From contig JANBQS010000411.1 of NCBI GenBank assembly GCA_027577415.1, positions 1 to 18,674 on the forward strand: 18,674 bases of DNA. The letters run 5' to 3'. Shown in pieces: positions 1 to 7,760 of the stretch (the first letter of the stretch is position 1; each line of letters starts with the position of its first letter). The notes beneath the pieces are model-generated. The model was not told the DNA's origin. It worked only from the letters and a program-made list of their open reading frames with translations, and ran no database searches. A program made the position numbers and the translations under genes. Source of the DNA: Coemansia sp. RSA 922 (taxonomy: Eukaryota > Kickxellomycota > Kickxellomycetes > Kickxellales > Kickxellaceae).

Positions 1-156
<156 letters not shown>

Positions 157-273
157 ATGGCATATCAGTAAATGGGGCGTTGACTCGTTTGATGCCCGTA
201 CACTGACTTGCTATCTCTTTAATATCACTAGTCGTTTTCGATTTAATTGATGAAACTATCATCTATTCAAAGC

Positions 274-1101
274 CTATATGAATGAAGCGCTAGCCAGCAC
301 AAGTGTGGCCATGTAGCTGGCTACAGCAAGACCTCCCGCAAACAGATGCTGTGTCTTGCCAGTCGACGAAGATGCTACTACAGCTTCCCCGCCGAAGCCA
401 GACCCGAACCCGTGCTTCAGATCGCGGCCACGGGCGTCATCTGCGGCGCCCTTGATCATGCCACCGCCCTTGCTCTTGCTGTTCGCCCTTGCTGCGTCCG
501 GCGCATCGTCTTCTCTAGGTACGATCTTGGGCAGGGTCCCAGGGTCCATCAGCTTTGCGTGCCTCTTGCTGCCCTCGTCTTGGTCGGATGCGCCAGAGCC
601 AAACTTCATCCCAAGTGGCAGCTCGACCTCCTTGTCGTCGGTCGGCGGAATATACCCGGCAGGCTTTTCGTTGATGGTCTGAACGCGCAGGCTACTCACA
701 GGCGCCTCGACAGTGTTGCACAAATAGTCCGTCGTGCAGCTGGTATAGCAAGCCACTCTCTCGTTACCATTAGTCTTTTCTGCGCAGACAGCATTGCATA
801 TGCCCAGGGACGCCCGACACTCAGCCACCGACACTGGCCACTCGTAGTGGCGGATCTTTCTCTCGCCTGCTCCGCTGGCACACGCGCAGTTCCAGCCCAT
901 CGTCCGCATGTTGCAAAAGTTTGTTGCCGTGTTACCTACCGACTTGCAAACGTTGTAGCAGAAACTGACTTGCTCCTGGCAAGCGTGGGCACGCTCGTCG
1001 GCCGACACTAGAGTGAGAGACCACTTACTGCTAGCAACATGGCTGGCAATAGTGAGAAGAACAGCACAGTTTGCTAGTGCGTGGTTGCTGGTGAACAACA
1101 T
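274..1101 (-). CDS. secreted cysteine-rich protein, likely GPI-anchored (DUF7707-like)
   Basis: A 275-residue single-exon protein with ATG at 1101. Residues 1-24 form a hydrophobic signal peptide (ANCAVLLTIASHVASS). A compact domain at about residues 38-130 holds 12 cysteines (41, 48, 52, 63, 72, 74, 95, 102, 106, 118, 122, 128), spaced CX6CX3CX10CX8CXC and onward. This resembles the small cysteine-rich domain (DUF7707 in Pfam terms, from memory) of fungal GPI-anchored surface proteins. A polar linker rich in Gly, Lys and Asp follows (about 140-245). The C-terminus (HLFAGGLAVASYMATLVLAS) is a hydrophobic tail behind a small-residue stretch (VVASSSTGK), as expected for a GPI-attachment signal. 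Inference: a plasma-membrane or cell-wall surface protein. The function is unknown. The even cysteine number suggests six disulfides. The family assignment is moderate; the secreted/GPI topology is stronger. Confidence 0.8.
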   Translation of the reverse strand: MLFTSNHALANCAVLLTIASHVASSKWSLTLVSADERAHACQEQVSFCYNVCKSVGNTATNFCNMRTMGWNCACASGAGERKIRHYEWPVSVAECRASLGICNAVCAEKTNGNERVACYTSCTTDYLCNTVEAPVSSLRVQTINEKPAGYIPPTDDKEVELPLGMKFGSGASDQDEGSKRHAKLMDPGTLPKIVPREDDAPDAARANSKSKGGGMIKGAADDARGRDLKHGFGSGFGGEAVVASSSTGKTQHLFAGGLAVASYMATLVLASASFI

Positions 1102-1660
1102 GGCAAGTGGCGTAGATTTATGTGATTATATGTATATGCGTGAGCTGTAATGATACAGATGTGATACAAGCAAAATATGATACGTGGCAGGGCACTGGTA
1201 AAGCGTCGATAGCTGACAACAAGAACAAATGTCTGCTAATAAAAAACAATGAGATACTAGGCAGTGAACGAGTTATGAATTATGAAATGACTGAGTAGCA
1301 AAAAAAGGTAGGATATTTGGCCAGCTATATGGCAAATGGAGCAGAGACACACCGCATGCGCCCACACCAGCTTCGATTACAGCACCGAGCTGATAGTGGC
1401 ATATATGCTAGTTGCGGGTGGACAGCCACGGCGTCGCAGTCCATTTTCGCACATATCACGACTGCTGTAATGAGATAATTACGTGTAGCATGTGGCGCCT
1501 GTCTCAGAGCACTCGCTGTCCAGCGTCTGGTTGTGAGACATGAGCCACATGCTGATGATACTAATTTATTCCCCTATGCGGGGCAGCAATATGTGCAATT
1601 CTAGATAAACCAGTTAAAGGACTCGAATGCGAAATAACTATCGATATGTCCTCCACACTC
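1102..1660. other. 559-bp intergenic region (promoter of the cysteine-rich gene, 3' flank of the HECT gene)
   Basis: No coding exon, tRNA box pair or mobile element is visible. The part next to 1101 is AT-rich on the minus strand (ATATACATATAAT about 30 bp before the ATG) and is the likely core promoter of the cysteine-rich gene. The middle has a 10-bp perfect palindrome GCATATATGC at 1399-1408. The distal part has a small dyad (GTAAT/ATTAC, 1467-1482) and the long imperfect inverted repeat at 1487-1553, listed separately. The last ~100 bp should be the 3' UTR of the HECT ligase gene. Confidence 0.6.
1487..1553. repeat. imperfect inverted repeat, 20-nt arms, 27-nt loop
   Basis: The left arm 1487-1506 is AGCATGTGGC, gcc, TGTCTCA. 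The right arm 1534-1553 is TGAGACA, tga, GCCACATGCT. The outer 10 bp and the inner 7 bp are exact reverse complements in the same register, with one 3-nt internal mismatch, so 17 of 20 positions pair. The loop (1507-1533) contains a further short dyad, CGCTG/CAGCG (1514-1525). It lies about 108-174 bp beyond the HECT stop codon and 386-452 bp upstream of the cysteine-rich gene's ATG. It could be a regulatory dyad, a structured 3' UTR element or the relic of a small inverted-repeat element; the sequence alone does not decide. Confidence 0.75.
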
Positions 1661-4039
1661 CTAAATCATGCCAAAGCCCTCCGAGTTGTGGATTGCAGTC
1701 AACAGGCGCTCGCGTAGCTTGTCGATGGTCGAGTATTCGGGCAGAAGCAGTACGTTAAAGCAGGTATGAGATGTAGGCAAGCGGTCAGAGTCTCCGCCGT
1801 TTTTCGCAATGACAAAGTGCAATTTGCCCAGCCCGCCTATTGGTACGCGGTCGCTGCTGGTTGCAAAAGAGAGCAATTTGCGCTTGAGTTCGTCAGAAAA
1901 CTCACCAACTACCTTCCAAAAGTGCTGAATGACCTGAGCGTCCTTCGAGTAGCCACCGTCATATATCGTTGCCCCTTCGAGTGCTCCAAAGTCCAAGTCC
2001 GAGCAGCCACATACAAGGAGCTCAAGCTCCTGTGGCCGCATGAACCGTACATAAGACATGCTGCAGATCCGATCAAACCCCGCCTTGAATTCAGTAAACT
2101 GTCTAGCACACGACGAGTTGAACACAAAGTCCACATACTTGTCGAAAAACACTTCTCGATTGTCCACTGTCAACATGGTGTGTGCGCCATTGGGGATCAG
2201 CTCGTGCGTGCGGAGCTGGCCCATGTCGTCGTATTCAACCTCAAACGTGCGCTCCATATACTCGAGCTCCTCGGCCGATAAGAGCATGAGCTGGGCCAAT
2301 CCGTGATAGAGTGATGGATCGACCTCCTTCAGATCATCTCGGTCAACCCGAATCCCTAGCAGCTTCTTGTACAATGCCGGCGGAAAGTGCATGTCCAAGA
2401 TAACCGCGTTGTACACTGCCAAGCCAATAAGCTGACCAGTGAGTCGCATCTCCTCAAGCGCATCGGGCGTCGGGTTGGCCTGCGGTATGAACCAGTGGTA
2501 CTGAGACTCTTCGTTGGCCTTGAAGATTCCGTATTTTGACGAAAAGACATCGCGCACGATAAGCTGGAAAAACTCCTTTTGCACGCCTCCCTCGTCAACG
2601 CCCTCCTCGCCTACGAATCTTACTTTGAGTTGCTTTCGCAGGTCTTGGCTCAGCTTCAGATCCAGTTGGTATAGCGTGTCCCGCACGAGGCTGTCGCGCC
2701 TAACTTCAAGCACAAGATACGGGCAGGTCACGCCAGAGAACATGGCTCGGAAAAACGAATCTTGGAGCTCGGTGCGCATCATAATGCCACTCTCGGCTTT
2801 AATGACCTCACTCTTTGTGGTAGGCGAGAGTAGAAACGGGTAGCTGCAGAACGACATGCTCTCAGGGACCCGAAAGCGAGGCACGTCATCGACAACATCA
2901 ATATGCTCATTGACGGCGTCGTTGTAGAATGCCGAGTAGGGAACGAGCTTGTGAGTGTTGTTATAGCTGTTCATTAGCGCCAGACATTGCGCAACTACGG
3001 GCACCGAACAAGTGCTTAGGTGTTGCAAGCAGACCTTTTGCGAAAGCACCTCGACACTGGCGGGTGTGGCCGTAGCTCGTCGTGCTACTCTGTTGGTTTC
3101 GCGAGTGATGTACGACTGGAAGGTGCGAATGTAGTGCCAGAATGGTGCGATATCCTCGCCACTTGCATCTGTCAATGCAAAGCCAGTCGACACGACGCTC
3201 TCAAGCGGGGACGCAGAAACGATGGTGGTGGTGGTGGTGGCAGCAGGTGGAACGGCTGCTACTGGCGCGGCGCTCGTGAGCGAAGCGGCTCGACGCTCAC
3301 AGCTAACAGAACCGCCGGCTGAAGCAAAGTACTGCATCAAGGCCATTCTTTGCCCAGGCGTCAGGGCCAGAATGGCGCTGCAAAGCTCCGGAAAGGCAAA
3401 GGCCCCGTACTCGTGAGCGTAGTCTGTAATTTTGGGGTTGAGTAGCAATATGAGAATGGCGTTCATCTGATTGTCGTGCTCGTCGCAAGGATCCGAGTCC
3501 ATCATGGATATTGTCGATATAGTCAGGCTGCGCAGGTCCTCTAGTAGTTCGTCCGATGCCCTTGCAAACAGGAACGTGTACATTTTGCAAACATCCGTGA
3601 CGTCGACAGGGCATTTGGCGGCCAAGACCGGGTCTAGTTGAGGGAAGCTACGTGCTAGCGTGCATGGATCGGAGAATACCAGCTCTAGCTTAGTGGCAAT
3701 GTCAGAGTCGCTTGCTAGCTCGCTGATGAGCTTGCTGGTGAGCACTACATCGTTCAAATCAGGCTCCTTCTCTTCGACATCCTCTGTTTCGCTGGCCTCG
3801 CTGTCTGTTTGAGCTTCCTCTAATGAACTCTTTGTCGGCATGCGGCCAGCCGAGGTTCGCGCTGCCTTGTGGATGCTACCTGACACACCAGGCGTGCATT
3901 CCAAGTGCGTCGCTGGCTGCGCTATCGACTGCGACCGCGAGCGAGTAGTCATGCCTCGCGCTGAGGTAGATGCCTCCGAGTACCGTGGCTGCCTGTCCGC
4001 ACGAGTCCGCTTACGGCTGGCCTCGGGAGACCCTGTCAT
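1661..4039 (-). CDS. HUL4: HECT-type E3 ubiquitin-protein ligase, UBE3A/Hul4 class
   Basis: A 792-residue single-exon protein. The start is the ATG at 4039 (MTGSPEAS); the two codons before it are not preceded by another ATG. The C-terminal ~350 residues are a HECT domain: the N-lobe block VGEEGVDEGGVQKEFFQL lies near residue 476, and the C-lobe has the catalytic motif LPTSHTCFNVLLLPEYS with Cys760 as the thioester acceptor of ubiquitin. The terminus is GFGMI, and the penultimate aromatic/hydrophobic end is typical of UBE3A. The region at about 90-250 (SDPCTLARSFPQLDP) also follows UBE3A's helical part, so the likeness is not confined to HECT. Residues 1-90 are basic/serine-rich and disordered, then acidic (ETEDVEEKEPD). 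No cysteine-rich AZUL zinc finger is seen at the N-terminus. A Thr-rich stretch near 265-275 comes from a TGG/CCA triplet run. Cytoplasmic or nuclear; substrates unknown. The symbol is the yeast counterpart and is moderately sure; the HECT class is certain. Confidence 0.95.
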   Translation of the reverse strand: MTGSPEASRKRTRADRQPRYSEASTSARGMTTRSRSQSIAQPATHLECTPGVSGSIHKAARTSAGRMPTKSSLEEAQTDSEASETEDVEEKEPDLNDVVLTSKLISELASDSDIATKLELVFSDPCTLARSFPQLDPVLAAKCPVDVTDVCKMYTFLFARASDELLEDLRSLTISTISMMDSDPCDEHDNQMNAILILLLNPKITDYAHEYGAFAFPELCSAILALTPGQRMALMQYFASAGGSVSCERRAASLTSAAPVAAVPPAATTTTTIVSASPLESVVSTGFALTDASGEDIAPFWHYIRTFQSYITRETNRVARRATATPASVEVLSQKVCLQHLSTCSVPVVAQCLALMNSYNNTHKLVPYSAFYNDAVNEHIDVVDDVPRFRVPESMSFCSYPFLLSPTTKSEVIKAESGIMMRTELQDSFFRAMFSGVTCPYLVLEVRRDSLVRDTLYQLDLKLSQDLRKQLKVRFVGEEGVDEGGVQKEFFQLIVRDVFSSKYGIFKANEESQYHWFIPQANPTPDALEEMRLTGQLIGLAVYNAVILDMHFPPALYKKLLGIRVDRDDLKEVDPSLYHGLAQLMLLSAEELEYMERTFEVEYDDMGQLRTHELIPNGAHTMLTVDNREVFFDKYVDFVFNSSCARQFTEFKAGFDRICSMSYVRFMRPQELELLVCGCSDLDFGALEGATIYDGGYSKDAQVIQHFWKVVGEFSDELKRKLLSFATSSDRVPIGGLGKLHFVIAKNGGDSDRLPTSHTCFNVLLLPEYSTIDKLRERLLTAIHNSEGFGMI
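3223..3240. repeat. triplet microsatellite (TGG)6 inside the HECT gene
   Basis: Six tandem TGG units on the plus strand read as CCA/ACC codons on the coding strand and give the poly-Thr stretch ATTTTTIV in the poorly conserved linker before the HECT domain. It is a length-variable site in a region that appears disordered. Confidence 0.8.
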
Positions 4040-4439
4040 TTTCAATGGCTACAGAGCTCTGTATCCAGCGGCAAAAAGAAAGCTTTACAGAGAGGAAAGG
4101 TAGAAAGGATATCACCTCCAAAAAAACAAGCCAAATAAAACAATAACAGCAAAGGAGACGAAGCTTAGTGGGTTAAGCAAAGAAGACAGACAAACGATAA
4201 AGTGGCGCCCGGGCAAGCAGCCGCAAGGATGGTCCAGACCTACTAGCTCGAATCCCGAGAAATAATAATGGGCGAGCCTTGTGTGTGTCATCATCATCAC
4301 CAACCTTTGCATTTAAAAGAGACTTTCATGCTCTAACCGCAGCATCCCAGTCTAGCTCCCTTTCCTTCTCACCTAATTTCAATTTACCAGTATTTATCGT
4401 TTTTTATTTTATTTCTATATTAGAGTACGAGATCCAAGG
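4040..4439. promoter_or_regulatory. 400-bp divergent promoter region between the HECT ligase and GTPBP1-like genes
   Basis: This is the only space between the HECT ATG (4039, minus) and the GTPase ATG (4440, plus), so it must hold both promoters and 5' leaders. On the GTPase side there is a pyrimidine-rich leader (TCTAGCTCCCTTTCCTTCTC and onward, 4351-4410) and an A/T-rich box ATTTAAAAG at 4311, about 125 bp before the ATG, that could serve as a TATA-like element. On the HECT side there is a perfect 14-bp palindrome at 4050-4063 with a repeat of its half-site at 4086. No gene is seen here. Confidence 0.6.
4050..4063. promoter_or_regulatory. 14-bp perfect palindrome in the HECT gene leader
   Basis: TACAGAGCTCTGTA reads identically on both strands and sits 11-24 bp upstream of the HECT ATG. 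The half-site TACAGAG recurs at 4086-4092. A binding site for a dimeric factor is possible, as is a hairpin in the 5' leader. Its role is inferred only from symmetry and position. Confidence 0.45.
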
Positions 4440-6394
4440 ATGACGACGCGCGACACGATATATTCAGTCGACGCCTCATGTACCAGCAAGCAGCATCTGT
4501 CAGTCCTAGGCGAGGGCGTTACGCAGTTGCCTCCAGAGTCTGACGGCTCTGGAAACGTCGAGTACAAGGTGCGAATCATATTTTACCTTGAGTACCAGCA
4601 GTTTAGCCTGCTTGTTCAATTATCCTACTAACTATGCTGTGGATCCTCGCATGTGTATTCTCCTGTATAGACCAAGCTCAACCCGGCAAACGGTGTAAGG
4701 ACTACGCATCTCGCAACCCAACTACAGTGGAGGTAAGTTCAATAATGCGTATCACAGATGCATTGCAGTTAGTGCCTATATACGACCAACACACTAATAT
4801 GACAAACATGTCACATACGGTCATGCCAAGTAGGTTGGCTGAGGGAAACGGCCACGCGGTGTATGTGTTAGGCGTCCACGACGACGGAGAGGTGGTAGGA
4901 ATCAGCGATGTTGAGCTCCAGCTCACCATTCAAACCCTCGAAAACATGACCCGTCAGTTGGACAACGTGCAGATTTTGTCCATAGACCGACGGCGACTAG
5001 ATGCTCAGAAGGACCAGATGGTAGCTGAGGTGCACATCACTCAGCGAAATATCGTGCGGCGGACGGAGCTACGTGTGACAGTTTTGGGTGACCACGGTGC
5101 GGGAAAGTCGACTATTCTCGGCTGCCTGACATATGGCGAGGCAGACGATGGTCGGGGCAAGGCGAGACTCAATCTGTTGCGGCATCGCCACGAGGTAGAG
5201 TCCGGGCGCACCAGCTCTATTACGCTAGGCACAATCGGGTTTGATGCCGAGGGATTGGTACTGAACTATGCCAACAATCGCAGCGCTGAGCAGATATTCC
5301 AGCGATCGCGACATGTAGTAACATTTGTCGACACTTGCGGCTATGCCAAGCACCTAAAGACAACTGCCAGCGCGATTGTAGGGCACTCGCCTCATGTGTT
5401 TTGCTTGGTACTAGCCGCGGATGTCGCCGCTATAACGACAACCACGCGCGAGTACTTGCGAATAGCAGCCGTATTGTGCGTGCCGCTTATGATAGTAGTG
5501 ACCAAGATGGATGCTGCTATAAAGCCACAGTTTGCCGCGATGATGCACGAGCTCATGAGCGCCCTGGATACAGTGGTTCCCGGGCGTGGCAAGTGCATTG
5601 TGACTAGCGAGACCGACAGCAATTCGCTTGCAAACGACATGATGGGCCTAGCTGTTGTGCCTATATTTACAACCTCGGCTGTTCGCTCAGTTGGGTTTAG
5701 TGAGCTAACCGCAGTTTTGGCAAAGCCTCGTCATTCGCACTCTGGCAGCGTGCTGGCTACCACCGCCAATAACGGCAAACCCAAGGCACGCAAGAACCTC
5801 TTTGAGTTTCACATCGAGCACGTGTTTTCTATAGACACTGTCGGCAAGGTAGTCACTGGCTGGGTCAAGGCAGGCACGATAGAGGTCGGGCCAAAGTCGG
5901 CCCGTCGGCTAGTAATCGGGCCTAATGCCTTGGGTGGGTTTGACGATGTCGATGTTACCTCCATTCATGCGCTGAGAATCCCCTCCGAGTCTGCTCAGGC
6001 CGACTCTAGTGCCGCACTGGCTATACAGCCGCAAAAGTCCATTACTGTGAGGAAGGGTATGGTGGTTGTTGATGCCGACTGCTTGGACAAGGACACCAAG
6101 CGCGTATCCGCCGAGTTTATCGCCCGAATAGCCGTGCTAGATCCTGAGCTCAAGGCGATGAACTCGGTGATCGTGCATATCAGGTCAACATATAGGCTGG
6201 CCCGCATTTTGGACATTTCAAACGAGACGACAGACGACGGCAATAACCACCAGAGTGGCGAATCTGGCAACTGGGCTACTATCAGGCTAAAGTTTGACGA
6301 TGGGGTTTGCGACTTTCTATACGCGGGTATGCCCGTTATTGCTCGAGACGGACAGCGTCTGACGTTTGTTGGACACGTCTCAGATGTGGTGTAG
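4440..6394 (+). CDS. GTPBP1: GTPBP1/GTPBP2-family GTPase (EF-Tu-like, translation/mRNA turnover)
   Basis: Three exons are inferred: 4440-4568, 4671-4732 and 4834-6394, giving 583 residues. The joins restore the family pattern: NVEYK|TKLNPANG, then LATQLQWR|LAEGNGHAVY, like the animal GTPBP1 block around LVTQMKWRLQEG. Intron 1 (102 bp, phase 0) has an exact TACTAAC at 4626-4632. Intron 2 (101 bp, phase 2) has GTAAGT. The G domain shows the P-loop GDHGAGKS (149-156), switch I RTSSIT, G3 DTCG (230-233) and G4 TKMD (287-290). Beta-barrel domains follow at about 370-583 with a good C-terminal match (GMPVIARDGQ, TFVGHV). GTPBP1/2 act on ribosomes and on exosome-linked mRNA decay in animals. Oddities: the P-loop lacks the Asp seen in GNVDSGKS, and G3 has Tyr234 where the family has catalytic His. 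The first in-frame ATG of exon 1 was chosen; a stop in each intron frame rules out read-through. Confidence 0.92.
4569..4670 (+). other. spliceosomal intron 1 of the GTPBP1-like gene
   Basis: Begins GTGCGAATC and ends CCTGTATAG. A perfect TACTAAC branch-point box lies at 4626-4632, 38 nt before the acceptor. The frame has a TAA in the branch site (4629-4631), so the intron must be removed. Excision joins AAG to ACC (phase 0) and restores similarity to GTPBP1. Confidence 0.9.
4733..4833 (+). other. spliceosomal intron 2 of the GTPBP1-like gene
   Basis: Donor GTAAGT, acceptor CCAAGTAG, 101 bp. The codon is split AG|G (Arg64). A CACTAAT box at 4792-4798 is the likely branch point. Without splicing the reading frame meets TAA at 4734, directly after the WR codons. 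Confidence 0.9.
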
Positions 6395-6466
6395 AGAACA
6401 TCAGTAGTGGCCTATTTTCCCTTTTTTATATCATAAATGTACTAAAACGACAAAAAAAAAACTACC
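6395..6466. other. 72-bp convergent 3' region shared by the GTPBP1-like and MBIP-like genes
   Basis: Only 72 bp separate the two stop codons, so the 3' UTRs almost certainly overlap. The strip is A/T-rich: a CTTTTTTATATCATAAATG block can serve the plus gene as an efficiency/positioning element, and a run of ten A (6452-6461) reads as poly-T on the minus strand, just past the MBIP-like stop. No separate gene fits. Confidence 0.55.
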
Positions 6467-7612
6467 TCAGGTTGAAGAGGGCGGATTAGATCCTGGCTTT
6501 TGCTCGGCTGGGGTCTGCTTTGACTGCAGCTTTGCGAGCACCGTGCGGGTGAGCGAGGAATTCACTCCACGGCCACAGATATGAAACAGCGGCTTGCCAG
6601 TAGGATCCAAAGGCGAATTAACCTGGGCAAGGGTCCTGTTGCGTCTCGGAGTCGGTTGACCTCTGCCAAGATAGCGGGTGGATGATCTGGGCCTGCCCCG
6701 CTTGGCCCCTCGAGTCCGCGCAGGTGGACTTGTAGTTGGTGCAGCAGGTGTGGCTGGCGTCTCAGCCGCTGTAGCACTCCCAGGGAGTATCCGGTAGACC
6801 GTGGCAGGTGGCGGATGGGTATAGTTTCTGCTAGGCTGGTTAAAGTGTTCCGCTGACCACGGCGGAAACTCGCGCTCCAGCATCATTATGTGATCCTCCA
6901 AGGCGGCGACTTTGTTGTATATGCTCGTCGACGAAGGAGCAAACCTGACACTTAGATGCTCACTGAGGTTGTCAACACGCTCAACAAGGCCGTCGAGCGG
7001 TAAGGAGCGTGCATCTTTACCATCGTCTGGAATATTAGGCTGAGCTGCTGTAGATCGCTCCAGGACGTTGCTGTCGTTGAATGCGACATCAAGCTGTATC
7101 TGTACTCCACGGTTCGTGCCTTTGGCGTCAATCCGTGCACATGTAGCGTCACGCCCCTCAGCGGGCACCAGGAATTCGTCCTGGTTATTGATATCGATCT
7201 CCTTGCGCTGGCGTGCGACAAAGCCGTCTATTGCCTCTAGCGTCTGCTCCTTGGTCAGTGTGCTTTGAACAAAGTCTTGAGTATTAACTTTGCGCTTCTT
7301 GGTCGATGTTGATTCCTCAGGCAGTTGCTGAGAATCGTGCTCAGGGCGTACTGGGGACTCTGCAGAGTCTAGCTCCATCTTGTGATCAGAACCAGCATCA
7401 TCCTGACCCGAAGGCACTGGCTGCTGTTGTTTAGCCGAGCGGAGGAGTGTCTGTATATCCTCTGAGAGGCGGCCTAAATTGTCGTAGAGGTCGTCTTGGG
7501 CTGCTGAGGCAAAGACGGTGGCTTCAAGCTGCATGGCCCGAAGACATTGAAAGAGTTCGGTCCGCTGAAAGAATCTCTCAAAGATAACCGACCATTCCGT
7601 GTCTGCCTCCAT
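6467..7612 (-). CDS. MBIP: MBIP-like protein (MAP3K12-binding inhibitory protein 1 family; ATAC subunit homologue)
   Basis: A 381-residue single-exon protein from the ATG at 7612 (MEADTEW); the in-frame codons upstream include no ATG. Residues 127-162 carry IDGFVARQRKEIDINNQDEF and then CARIDA, matching animal MBIP's FIERKQAEINENNVREF and SCARTDA signature. Residues 237-257 (ALEDHIMMLEREFPPWSAEHF) match MBIP's KLEDKILELEGISPEYF coiled-coil end. In animals MBIP binds DLK/MAP3K12 and is a core subunit of the ATAC histone acetyltransferase complex, scaffolding through its coiled coils. Unlike animal MBIP there is a KKRKV nuclear signal at 105-109, an AT-hook-like core RGRPR at 305-309, and a C-terminal block (GKPLFHICGRGVNSSLTR) that I do not recognise. 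The two matching blocks in the right order make the family likely; the complex membership is inference. Confidence 0.75.
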   Translation of the reverse strand: MEADTEWSVIFERFFQRTELFQCLRAMQLEATVFASAAQDDLYDNLGRLSEDIQTLLRSAKQQQPVPSGQDDAGSDHKMELDSAESPVRPEHDSQQLPEESTSTKKRKVNTQDFVQSTLTKEQTLEAIDGFVARQRKEIDINNQDEFLVPAEGRDATCARIDAKGTNRGVQIQLDVAFNDSNVLERSTAAQPNIPDDGKDARSLPLDGLVERVDNLSEHLSVRFAPSSTSIYNKVAALEDHIMMLEREFPPWSAEHFNQPSRNYTHPPPATVYRILPGSATAAETPATPAAPTTSPPARTRGAKRGRPRSSTRYLGRGQPTPRRNRTLAQVNSPLDPTGKPLFHICGRGVNSSLTRTVLAKLQSKQTPAEQKPGSNPPSST

Positions 7613-7760
7613 GTTTGCAAAAGAAAGCAATTCAACGGAGAGGGATTTTCGTCGCTGGTGATGCAAATGTAGAGATGAATTTAAATTAAAACTCCAAAAA
7701 TTTAAAAAAGAGACAAGGAAGTGGGGGAAGGTTGATTGAACTCAAAGTTTGGAACGCGTG

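Noticed and set aside
346..1011. 221-codon plus-strand ORF opposite the cysteine-rich gene
   Set aside because: It lies wholly antisense to a gene with a signal peptide, regular cysteine spacing and GPI tail; its own product shows no domain and no such structure.
1008..1028. GTAAGT...CTAG on the minus strand, a possible intron in the cysteine-rich gene
   Set aside because: Only 21 bp and a multiple of three, far shorter than the three supported introns (101-104 bp); the frame is open through it, so it is most likely chance.
7613..7666. N-terminal extension of the MBIP-like protein
   Set aside because: The frame is open but starts at TTG, not ATG; the first ATG is at 7612, with a reasonable context (gcaaacATGG).
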